This document shows, piece after piece, positions 1 through 6,929 of a stretch of 7,543 nucleotides of DNA. The position numbers were made by a program, and so were the translations under genes. The stretch is from assembly GCA_947455845.1 (NCBI GenBank), contig CANGQE010000057.1:1-7543 (forward strand), read 5' to 3'. The first letter of the stretch is position 1; every line of letters starts with the position of its first letter. Under the pieces are notes generated by a model. It made no database searches. It had not been told where the DNA came from and worked only from the letters and a program-made list of their open reading frames with translations. Source of the stretch: Rickettsiales bacterium. Lineage in GTDB: Bacteria; Pseudomonadota; Alphaproteobacteria; Rickettsiales; UBA1997.

Positions 1-7
1 GACAGCA

Positions 8-27
8 CTAGAGAACAGTAGCTCTAG
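8..27. repeat. Short inverted repeat upstream of the RTX gene
   Basis: A 6-base inverted repeat, CTAGAG at 8-13 and CTCTAG at 22-27, encloses an 8-base loop. It could be an operator or the base of a weak hairpin. No T-run follows, so it does not read as an intrinsic terminator. A 6-base match can arise by chance, so this is only a minor mark. The rest of 1-60 shows no recognisable gene or promoter. Confidence 0.25.
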
Positions 28-62
28 CCGCCATTAATAACAAGAAAATAATTCAGAAAAGT

Positions 63-84
63 GAGGGGATTTTAGAGGGGATTT
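63..84 (+). promoter_or_regulatory. Duplicated purine-rich ribosome-binding region of the RTX gene
   Basis: The decamer GAGGGGATTT occurs twice, at 63-72 and 75-84. GAGGGG is a good Shine-Dalgarno-like core, and the second copy ends 9 bases before the TTG at 90. This supports TTG 90, or the in-frame TTG at 96, as the start, since there is no ATG or GTG in frame between the upstream stop (TAG at 9-11) and that point. The duplication and its G-runs also give the leader quadruplex potential, described under findings. Confidence 0.5.
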
Positions 85-89
85 GGGGG

Positions 90-3000
90 TTGGGTTTGCG
101 ACAGTCTCAAAATAATCTCACCAATATTTTTGATAATTACCTTGGCGATGGCTCCGCTTCTTCTACTCTAACCGGTACCTCGGGCAAAGATTATATTTTA
201 GGAAATGATGGCAACGACACTTTAATCGGTGGATATGGTAATGATGTTCTAATCGGCGGCTCCGGCAATGACCTGTTGTGGGGCGAATATGACAATGACA
301 TTTTAAATGGTGGTGACGGCAATGATGATTTGTACGGACAGGTCGGAGATGATGTAATGCAAGGTGGTAATGGTAATGACAATTTATTTGGCGGTGAAAG
401 CGGCAATGATACTTACATTTTTAATAAGGGTGACGGCAATGACACCTTCAAAGATATTTCTCACGACGGTCACGATGATGCTGCTCTAAATGACTTGATT
501 TTATTGGGATCAGGTCTGACAAGAAATGATTTAATTCTGACTCGCAGCGGCACTGATTTAAGAATAAATTTTAAAAATAATTCTACAGACAGCATTTTTG
601 TTCAGCATCAATTCTACTACGAGTTAAACGATTCCGTGCACCAATATCACCGCATTGAATCCATTAAATTCGCCGATAATTCGGAAGTAATTGATTTAAC
701 CAAACTCAAATTCGTCATTAATAATAACTCACCAACATGGTACGGTGATGCTGCTGACAATGTTTTAATCGGCGTTAGTGCTGCCGATATTTTTGATGCC
801 GGAAGTGGCAATGACCAAATTTACGCCGGCGATGGCGATGATCAAATTTTGGCTGGCAGCGGGGATGATTACATTCGCGGTGATGCCGGCATTGATTACA
901 TTGATGGAGGAGACGGCATTGACACTCTTGATTACCAAGATTCTAACGCCGCAATTGATGTTAGACTGGATGGCACAAATGTAACAGGCAGAAGCGACAC
1001 CGCCAATAAAGGCTGGGGCGGAATTGCTAATTACGACACTATTCTAAACATCGAAAATCTCATCGGCTCTAATTACGCCGACAAAATATTGGGTAACGAT
1101 TTCGACAACCAACTAAGCGGCCTTGATGGCAATGATTCTTTATCCGGTGGTCTTGGTTCTGACACTTACATTTTCTCCAATAATTTCGGTAATGACACTA
1201 TTTCGGACAGTGATGGCCTGATCGTAATTAACGGCATCAACTTAAGCGGTAAGGCCTCCAAGCAAATTAACGACAATGAATATTTGCTACAAAATTATTT
1301 ATTAAAAATGGTGGGTAGCGATTTATTAATTACCAATAAGCAAAATCCAATTGGTTCAATTACGGTCGCTAATTTCCAGAATGACACTTTTGGTATTAAC
1401 CTAGACCGCAGCCCAACTAATACATTTACTTCGCTGGCTGTAGATGAAGATGTGTTAACAGAATTTAACTTACTGGCCCAAGCCTCCGACCTAGATGGGG
1501 ACATTCTGAAAGTTGATTCATTCACTAATGCAAGCAATGGAACTTTAACCGTGAATCGCGAGACGGGTGCGGCAAAATATCTTGCTGACGCGAATTTTTC
1601 CGGTACTGACAGTTTCCGTTACGTAGTTTCCGACGGCCGCGGTGGCTTTGTGACCAGAGCCGTTAATATTACGGTGAGCTCGGTCAATGATGCTCCGATT
1701 GCCGCTAATGATTCTTTTGTCACCGAAGAAAATAAATCAATCACGCTTAAATTCTCTGATATTTTGGTCAATGACACTGACGTTGAAGATGAAGTCGAAA
1801 TTAAAAATCTCTCTTTCAGAAATATTATTTTCAGTGCTCCTCTGCACGGTACTATTGTTACAACTGAAACTGATTTGATTTACACGCCAGATGCTAATTA
1901 CAGCGGAACCGATAAAATTTCTTACCAAATTAAGGATAGCGGCAATCGGCTTTCGTCACTTGCTACAATTAATGTAAATGTTCTGCCAACTTTTAATCCC
2001 ACAAAATTTGCTCAATCAATCGGCACCAAACAAGCTCAGATTGACCAAGGCTTCGTTTACAAATTAGACAGCTGTAGCTTGATTTCCGGCGTCAGTAACA
2101 ATGACTTAACCATTGTGATTAAAAGTTCTGACGGTTCTGATTTGCCTTCTTGGATCAGTTTCAATCGCGCTACTTTAGAATTAACTGGAACCCCCAGCCC
2201 CGAATTATATGGCTTACAAAGTTTTGTCATAATTGCTTCGGATGGAGTTACAACAACGCAATCAATTCTCAATATTACCGTTGATAAAAATCTAAAAGCA
2301 GCCATTGGCGCTAATATTATTCAAGTTTCGTCAACAATGCTACTTGGCGAGGATGAAGCTCATGTCAGCGCGGTTGTGGATAGTAAAGATTTAGTAATTG
2401 GTAGTGAGAATGACGACGTCATCCAATATTCCGGCGACACTACTTGGAGCGAGGCCTTTATGGCCTACAATCCCTATAGTGATGACTTAGTGTCTTTAGC
2501 GGGCAAACAACGCAGCTTCGATGCTTTCGACGGTCAAGGCGGCAGCGACTCAATCAAGCTAACTAATTTCGACGACGGACTATTTCTAGACGATCTTTTC
2601 TCCGGCAACCCCAGCCAAAGTGGCTCGCGCCTTTTTGGAGTTGAAACCATTAGCGGTGGCAATGGCGACGACATTATTGATCTTTCTTCTTCTGAATTTA
2701 CCTACGGCAATGTCACTCTAAATGGCGGCAATGGTGATGATATTCTCTGGAGTAATGACGGCGACGATATTTTAAATGGCGACCTCGGCAATGACCACCT
2801 CGTTGGCGGCAGAGGTAATGACAGCATGCTTGGGGGTGATGGCAACGACATCCTAAAAGGCCACGACGGTGACGATATTTTAACCGGCGGTAGCGGATCT
2901 GACACCCTAATCGGCGGCAGCGGCAACGACATTTTCACCTTCACAAGTTTAGGTGATTCCACCATCAACTACTCCGACCTAATCACAGACTTCACCCAAG

Positions 3001-3173
3001 GCGAAGACACAATCAACCTCTCCGACCTAAACTTCACCAGCCTTACCAACGACCTAACTTACCACTACGACAACACCAACAACGTCACAATAATTGAAGA
3101 CTCAACTCAATCTTTCGTAATTAAACTTACCGGAAATTTAGAGCTAGAAGAAAGCGATTTTAACTTTGGGTAA
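90..3173 (+). CDS. Large RTX (hemolysin-type calcium-binding) protein with cadherin-like core, probable type I secretion substrate
   Basis: This 1027-residue protein is probably exported by a type I secretion system and folds outside the cell on binding calcium. Visible modules, in order: GGxGxDxLx-type RTX nonapeptides (about residues 27-118); a segment resembling the hemolysin-type calcium-binding related domain (about 132-203, ending in IKFADNSEV); more RTX and serralysin-like linker (about 217-370, with IENLIGSNYADKILGN); cadherin-like/VCBS-like repeats with DLDGD, FSGTDSFRYVVSDG and VNDAPIAANDS (about 445-635); a dystroglycan-type cadherin-like stretch (about 640-732, LPSWISF, LTGTP); an RTX-associated module with LAGKQRSFDAFDGQGGSD (about 765-850); a dense RTX block (855-948); and a C-terminal domain starting DIFTFTSLGD and DLITDFTQGED, typical of the serralysin/T1SS C-terminus. 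It has a single cysteine (C662) and no N-terminal signal peptide, both usual for T1SS substrates. The start is uncertain: the frame is open from base 12, and TTG 90 is chosen for the GAGGGG upstream. No catalytic domain is recognised, so adhesin or surface-layer function is only a guess. No transporter genes are visible nearby. Confidence 0.85.
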   Translation: MGLRQSQNNLTNIFDNYLGDGSASSTLTGTSGKDYILGNDGNDTLIGGYGNDVLIGGSGNDLLWGEYDNDILNGGDGNDDLYGQVGDDVMQGGNGNDNLFGGESGNDTYIFNKGDGNDTFKDISHDGHDDAALNDLILLGSGLTRNDLILTRSGTDLRINFKNNSTDSIFVQHQFYYELNDSVHQYHRIESIKFADNSEVIDLTKLKFVINNNSPTWYGDAADNVLIGVSAADIFDAGSGNDQIYAGDGDDQILAGSGDDYIRGDAGIDYIDGGDGIDTLDYQDSNAAIDVRLDGTNVTGRSDTANKGWGGIANYDTILNIENLIGSNYADKILGNDFDNQLSGLDGNDSLSGGLGSDTYIFSNNFGNDTISDSDGLIVINGINLSGKASKQINDNEYLLQNYLLKMVGSDLLITNKQNPIGSITVANFQNDTFGINLDRSPTNTFTSLAVDEDVLTEFNLLAQASDLDGDILKVDSFTNASNGTLTVNRETGAAKYLADANFSGTDSFRYVVSDGRGGFVTRAVNITVSSVNDAPIAANDSFVTEENKSITLKFSDILVNDTDVEDEVEIKNLSFRNIIFSAPLHGTIVTTETDLIYTPDANYSGTDKISYQIKDSGNRLSSLATINVNVLPTFNPTKFAQSIGTKQAQIDQGFVYKLDSCSLISGVSNNDLTIVIKSSDGSDLPSWISFNRATLELTGTPSPELYGLQSFVIIASDGVTTTQSILNITVDKNLKAAIGANIIQVSSTMLLGEDEAHVSAVVDSKDLVIGSENDDVIQYSGDTTWSEAFMAYNPYSDDLVSLAGKQRSFDAFDGQGGSDSIKLTNFDDGLFLDDLFSGNPSQSGSRLFGVETISGGNGDDIIDLSSSEFTYGNVTLNGGNGDDILWSNDGDDILNGDLGNDHLVGGRGNDSMLGGDGNDILKGHDGDDILTGGSGSDTLIGGSGNDIFTFTSLGDSTINYSDLITDFTQGEDTINLSDLNFTSLTNDLTYHYDNTNNVTIIEDSTQSFVIKLTGNLELEESDFNFG

Positions 3174-3186
3174 AGCCCTCTCGCAG

Positions 3187-3294
3187 CAACCGCTGGTCGA
3201 GCGGAGTCGAGACCTGCCAGAGTTTACGCTTGATGTCTTAAGCAGGGTAGCAGGAAACTTAGGTAGGTCTCGACTCCGCTCGACCAGTGGGTTG
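3187..3294. repeat. REPIN-like inverted repeat in the convergent RTX/map gap
   Basis: Arms at 3193-3215 and 3265-3287 are perfectly complementary over 23 bases (core GTCGAGCGGAGTCGAGAC and its complement). Weaker pairing extends to about 3187 and 3294, and the spacer is 49 bases. Each arm can also fold on itself: CCGCT at 3190-3194 pairs with AGCGG at 3200-3204, and 3276-3280 pairs with 3286-3290 with one G-U. Two inverted REP-like units form the architecture called a REPIN, which is mobilised by RAYT transposases in other bacteria. The arm is GC-rich against AT-rich surroundings, which suggests an inserted element. Lying between convergent stop codons, it could also halt transcription from both sides, but no T-run follows either arm. 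Confidence 0.75.
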
Positions 3295-3312
3295 TGGTAG
3301 GTATTGACTAAA

Positions 3313-4152
3313 TTAAATTTTGTACGGTGGAAAATCCAATCCCCGTGGTGAGCTTGTAAAAATCTCCACCCCATCCTTTGTTACTCCAATTGTGTGCTCA
3401 AACTGTGCCGACAAAGATTTTTTCCCTGCGGTGAAATCTGTAGTGGTCGCAACCCATTCTTGCTTCAAGCGTTCAGCTTCTTGATTTGGCGCCGACTTGT
3501 TAGCTTGGTAAAACTTAGTCTTGTAATTGCCTTCATTAATCATCGGCTCAATCGTAAAAAACATTCCTTCTTGTAAAACCACGTCGCGGCCTTTTTCGCG
3601 GTAGTGCAAAACGCTGGGCTCAGTGTGGAAAATACGGCCGATGCCGTGGCCACAAAAATCGCGTACCACCGAGAAACCATTCTTCTCAGCGTTAGTTTGA
3701 ATGGCATTACCAATGTCGGACAAATGCGCACCGGGTTTGACTTGTTCAATGCCCAGCATCAAACAATCGTAAGTAGTTTGGCAAAGTCTTTGGGCTTTGA
3801 CGGTGGGTTTTCCGGCGTAATACATGCGGCTCGAGTCGCCGTGCCAGCCATCCAAGATTACCGTGACGTCAATATTGACAATGTCGCCACTTTTTAAAAT
3901 TTCTTCGGAAGGAATTCCGTGGCAAACTACGTGATTTACCGAAGTGCAAATTGATTTGGGAAAGCCTTTGTAGTTAAGTGGAGCAGGGATTGCACCGTTG
4001 GCGATTATTTTGTCGTGGCACAATTTATTAAGTTCGTCGGTGGTGACATTGGGCTGCACAAACTCCGCAATAAAATCTAAAATTTCTGCGGCCAGCTTTC
4101 CGGCGGCACGCATTTTTACGAAGTCTTCTTGGCTGTGGATTGTGATTGTCAT
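3313..4152 (-). CDS. map: Type I methionine aminopeptidase
   Basis: This cytosolic enzyme removes the initiator methionine from new proteins. The usual metal ligands and active-site histidines are present, numbered from the ATG at 4152 (279 residues): H78 (NHVVCHGIP), D95 (NIDVT), D106 (HGDSSRMY), H169 (GHGIGR), H176 (FHTEPS), E202 (FTIEPMI) and E252 (SAQFEHT). The first six fall within two residues of their E. coli positions (79, 97, 108, 171, 178, 204). E252 is shifted from 235 because about 19 extra residues lie between the last two ligands. An upstream in-frame TTG at 4179 would add nine residues (starting LIVNFFKK after the initiator), but these come from the hairpin element, so the ATG before TITIHSQEDF is preferred. 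No clear Shine-Dalgarno sequence precedes it. The gene is divergent from rpoZ and convergent with the RTX gene. Confidence 0.95.
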   Translation of the reverse strand: MTITIHSQEDFVKMRAAGKLAAEILDFIAEFVQPNVTTDELNKLCHDKIIANGAIPAPLNYKGFPKSICTSVNHVVCHGIPSEEILKSGDIVNIDVTVILDGWHGDSSRMYYAGKPTVKAQRLCQTTYDCLMLGIEQVKPGAHLSDIGNAIQTNAEKNGFSVVRDFCGHGIGRIFHTEPSVLHYREKGRDVVLQEGMFFTIEPMINEGNYKTKFYQANKSAPNQEAERLKQEWVATTTDFTAGKKSLSAQFEHTIGVTKDGVEIFTSSPRGLDFPPYKI

Positions 4153-4165
4153 TTTTTTAAAAAAA

Positions 4166-4250
4166 TTAACAATTAACAATTAGCAATTAACAGTTGTGGG
4201 TAGGTGCTAACCCGAGGCCAAACTGTTAATTGTTAATTGCTAACTGTTAA
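4166..4250. repeat. AT-rich hairpin element, copy 1 (inverted relative to copy 2)
   Basis: The arms at 4166-4195 and 4221-4250 pair. The inner 25 bases match except for a few transitions that would be G-U in RNA. The 25-base loop contains AGGTGCTAACCCGAGG at 4202-4217. The right arm is a run of heptamers of consensus AAYTGYT in register from 4221 to 4248. Read on the minus strand, the whole element matches the one at 6926-7012, loop included (15 of 16 central bases). It ends 13 bases upstream of the map ATG and fills much of the map/rpoZ divergent gap, so promoters of both genes must lie in or beside it. I see no convincing -35/-10 pair. The remaining 4251-4338 carries another AATTGTT at 4254-4260 and nothing else I can name. 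Confidence 0.85.
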
Positions 4251-4338
4251 GTGAATTGTTAATTTTTGTTGATTTGCTGATTTACGCAAGTAGCGTGCGG
4301 GCACTAATTACCCCTCAAAACTAAATTCCAATTTCACA

Positions 4339-4680
4339 ATGGCAAGAATTACCGTTGAAGACTGCGTTATTGTTGTACCTAATCGCTTTGAGCTTTGCCT
4401 AGTTGCAAGTAACCGTGCCAAAAGCATTTTGTCAGGTACTTCTACCACTCTTGATCGCAAAGAAAAACCTGCAGTTATCGCCCTTCGCGAAATTGCTGAC
4501 GGTCTAATTGATGTTGAAAATGTTAAGAAAAATATCGTGCGCTCTATTAAAAACCGTGGCGTCGTAGAAATAGTTTCTTCTAACAGCTCTGCTGCTGAAT
4601 CAATGGAAGAAGAAAGCGAAAGCGGTGTAGTGTTAAAAGACGACACCTTTGTTGACGAAAATATTCAAGTTGACGACTAG
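4339..4680 (+). CDS. rpoZ: DNA-directed RNA polymerase omega subunit
   Basis: Omega is the small core subunit that chaperones beta-prime during RNA polymerase assembly and, in E. coli, contributes to a ppGpp site. The N-terminal half is diagnostic: MARITVEDC, VPNRFELCLVASNRAK (about residues 13-28) and PAVIALREIADG (44-55). The usual aspartate-lysine before VPNRF is replaced by hydrophobic residues (VIVVPNRF), a mild oddity. The last roughly 35 residues are acidic and low in complexity (MEEESESG, DENIQVDD), a tail that makes the protein 113 residues against about 91 in E. coli. Such extended tails are common in alphaproteobacteria. ATG 4339 is the only sensible start, although no Shine-Dalgarno sequence is evident. 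It lies 98 bases ahead of rsh on the same strand, the well-known rpoZ-spoT/rel arrangement, and the two are probably cotranscribed. Confidence 0.93.
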   Translation: MARITVEDCVIVVPNRFELCLVASNRAKSILSGTSTTLDRKEKPAVIALREIADGLIDVENVKKNIVRSIKNRGVVEIVSSNSSAAESMEEESESGVVLKDDTFVDENIQVDD

Positions 4681-4690
4681 GAAAATTAAA

Positions 4691-4767
4691 AGAATTAAGA
4701 AGCAAGAATTAAGAAGTAAGAATTAGTTTTCGAAGTTCTTAATTCTTAATTCTTAATTCTTAATTCT
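4691..4767. repeat. AT-rich heptamer hairpin between rpoZ and rsh
   Basis: The arms at 4691-4722 and 4736-4767 pair at 29 of 32 positions around a 13-base loop (TTAGTTTTCGAAG). The right arm is a clean tandem of the heptamer AATTCTT; the left arm is its degenerate complement. The structure ends 11 bases before the rsh ATG, so a cotranscribed message would present a long hairpin right where ribosomes load on rsh. It resembles the elements at 4166-4250 and 6926-7012 in heptad design but has a different heptamer and a different loop. It is not a canonical terminator, since no U-run follows the stem. Confidence 0.8.
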
Positions 4768-4778
4768 AAATTTCTTAC

Positions 4779-6929
4779 ATGATCTCCGCTCCCCAGCTCA
4801 TTGCCAAAATCCGCACTTACTGCCCCCATCTTGACGAGCATTTAATTCAGAAAGCTTACATCCTTTCCAAAACGGCCCACGGCAATCAGAAGCGCCATTC
4901 GGGTGACCCTTATTTTATACATCCTCTTGCAGTTGCAGAAATTCTGGTTGATTTGAAATTAGACCAGCAATCAATAATCACGGCTTTATTACATGATGTG
5001 GTTGAGGATACTGACGTCACTCTTGAGGAAATCGAAAAAGATTTTGGTGAAGAAATTGCGCGCTTGGTTGACGGTGTGACTAAGTTGGGGAAGATTGAAG
5101 CAGTTTCATCCAACGAAAGAGTAGCGGAAAATTTCCGCAAATTAGCTTTGGCAATGTCTGAAGATATTCGCGTTTTATTGGTGAAGTTGGCTGATCGTTT
5201 ACACAATATGCGTACGCTGTTTTACGTGCCGTCACGGGAGAAAAAAGTTAAGAAGGCGCAAGAAAGTTTGGATATTTACGCAGCACTGGCAGGCCGCATC
5301 GGCCTTAGTAAAGTCAAGGAAGAGATTGAGGAATTAGCTTTCGAAATCATTGATCCCGAAAACTACGCTTACATTGTGGATAAGTTAAACGACCTGCGCC
5401 AAAAAAATAGAAATCTTACTGAAAAAATTGTTGAAGATCTAAACCGCGTGCTCGCCGCTGAAAATATCGAATGCAAAATTTCCGGCCGCGAAAAAAAGCC
5501 TTACTCGATTTGGACCAACATGCGCCGCCGCAATATCGGTTTCCACAATCTCCACGACATCATGGCCTTTCGCATTATTTGCAAGGATATTGGCGAATGT
5601 TACCGCATTTTGGGCGTGGTGAATTCGTGCTACAACATGATTCCCGGAACTTTCAAAGATTACATTAGCACTCCCAAAGAAAATGGTTACCAATCGTTGC
5701 ACGTAACAATTTTGGGGCCATTTAATAAAAAAATTGAAATTCAAATTCGTGACCAAAAGATGCACGAAATTTCTGAAGTTGGTGTTGCGGCGCATTGGCG
5801 TTACAAAGAGAAATCATCAAAAGGCAACATCGTTACTAATGTTGAAAATGAGCAATATCGCTGGATCAGAGATTTGATTCATCTTTTTGAAAATTCTGAA
5901 AACCCCACCGAAGCTTTGAAAAATCACAAATTTTCAATGCATAAAAATGAAGTTTTTTGTTTCACTCCCAATGGCGACATCTTTAACTTACCATTTGGTG
6001 CTACCGTCATTGATTTTGCTTACGAAGTGCATTCCGAAGTAGGAAATAGTTGCATCTCCGCCAAAGTAAATGGTGCCATTGCTCCCTTGCGCCAGAAGTT
6101 AGAAAATGGTGACCAAGTTGAAATTATCACAGCCAAAAACGCCAAACCTTCACCAAATTGGCTACAATTTGCCGCTACTTCCAAAGCGCGCACCGCCATT
6201 AAAAGTTTCATCCGCAGCGAAAAATTTGGTGAATACGCCACGCTGGGCCGCGCTATTTTAAATAAGTTTTTTGCTTCCAAAAATTTAGATTTAACCGACA
6301 AGGTTTTGGAAAAAACTTTGACAGTTTTTCACAAAAAAACCGTTGCCGATTTGTGCGTTAAAGTTGCGGAAGGATTGATTTCAAGGCAGGATGTTTTGAG
6401 GGTGGCTTATCCCGAATTTAAAGAAGAAACTAAGCCCGTCAAACTAACCAAAGCCACGGTAGAAAAGAAAAAAGTAAATTACTCTTTGCCAATTGAAGGC
6501 CTAGTTGCCGGAATGGCAATGCATTACGCCGGCTGTTGCAACCCGATTCCGGGTGATCCGATTGTCGGCATTATTAATACGGGAGTTGGTGTGACAATTC
6601 ACAACCAAAATTGCCGTAATTTAAAAAATTTAGTTTTGACTCCCCAAAGAGTGCTGGATGTTTGCTGGAAAAATGACGACGAAATCGGAGACCAAATGTA
6701 CGTCACTAAAATCAGAATCGTCGTCGAAAATAGGTCGGAAAGCCTTGCTGATGTGAGCAGTATTATTTCCAAGAAAAAGGTCAATATTAGCAACATTAAA
6801 CTCACCAATCGCTCGGCAGATTATTTTGAATTACTAATCGACATTGAAGTAAAAAGCGTGGACCATTTGGAAGAGATTTTGTCGGTCTTGCGTATTTCGA
6901 AAAAGATTGCTGAAGTGGAGAGAATTTAA
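4779..6929 (+). CDS. rsh: Bifunctional (p)ppGpp synthetase/hydrolase, RelA/SpoT homolog
   Basis: This cytosolic enzyme makes and degrades the alarmone (p)ppGpp in the stringent response. At 716 residues it is close to E. coli SpoT (702). Modules: HD hydrolase domain (about 20-170) with H48 in FIHPLAVA, H72-D73 in HDVVEDT, and D139/N143 in LADRLHNMRTL, all hydrolase residues intact; RelA/SpoT synthetase domain (about 230-345) with GREKKPYSIW (236-245), D260 in HDIMAFRII, KENGYQSLH (300-308) and catalytic-type E320 in IEIQIR; TGS domain (about 390-455); a helical region; a conserved cysteine/zinc-finger region with C586-C587, H608 and C612; and a C-terminal ACT domain (about 641-716). Both activities therefore look functional. 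The usual QIRT reads QIRD (D325). The name spoT or rel would also fit. ATG 4779 gives a full-length N-terminus, but no Shine-Dalgarno sequence precedes it. The stop codon abuts the hairpin element at 6926-7012. Confidence 0.95.
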   Translation: MISAPQLIAKIRTYCPHLDEHLIQKAYILSKTAHGNQKRHSGDPYFIHPLAVAEILVDLKLDQQSIITALLHDVVEDTDVTLEEIEKDFGEEIARLVDGVTKLGKIEAVSSNERVAENFRKLALAMSEDIRVLLVKLADRLHNMRTLFYVPSREKKVKKAQESLDIYAALAGRIGLSKVKEEIEELAFEIIDPENYAYIVDKLNDLRQKNRNLTEKIVEDLNRVLAAENIECKISGREKKPYSIWTNMRRRNIGFHNLHDIMAFRIICKDIGECYRILGVVNSCYNMIPGTFKDYISTPKENGYQSLHVTILGPFNKKIEIQIRDQKMHEISEVGVAAHWRYKEKSSKGNIVTNVENEQYRWIRDLIHLFENSENPTEALKNHKFSMHKNEVFCFTPNGDIFNLPFGATVIDFAYEVHSEVGNSCISAKVNGAIAPLRQKLENGDQVEIITAKNAKPSPNWLQFAATSKARTAIKSFIRSEKFGEYATLGRAILNKFFASKNLDLTDKVLEKTLTVFHKKTVADLCVKVAEGLISRQDVLRVAYPEFKEETKPVKLTKATVEKKKVNYSLPIEGLVAGMAMHYAGCCNPIPGDPIVGIINTGVGVTIHNQNCRNLKNLVLTPQRVLDVCWKNDDEIGDQMYVTKIRIVVENRSESLADVSSIISKKKVNISNIKLTNRSADYFELLIDIEVKSVDHLEEILSVLRISKKIAEVERI

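Noticed and set aside
191..406. Proline/serine-rich open frame on the minus strand (also at 2702-2968)
   Set aside because: These are antisense reflections of glycine/aspartate-rich RTX repeats (GGNGND-type codons read backwards), not genes.
3394..3897. Plus-strand open frames within map
   Set aside because: They lie opposite a gene with all MetAP active-site residues and show no recognisable family features.
4153..4179. TTG start at 4179 adding nine residues to the methionine aminopeptidase
   Set aside because: The extension is translated from the hairpin arm and an A-rich tract, and the ATG at 4152 gives the normal N-terminus.
4308..4646. 112-residue minus-strand open frame over rpoZ
   Set aside because: It is antisense to a clear omega subunit, and its length follows from codon bias of the real gene.
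4691..4767. Heptamer repeats as a possible CRISPR array
   Set aside because: The units are 7 bases in tandem with no unique spacers and form one hairpin.
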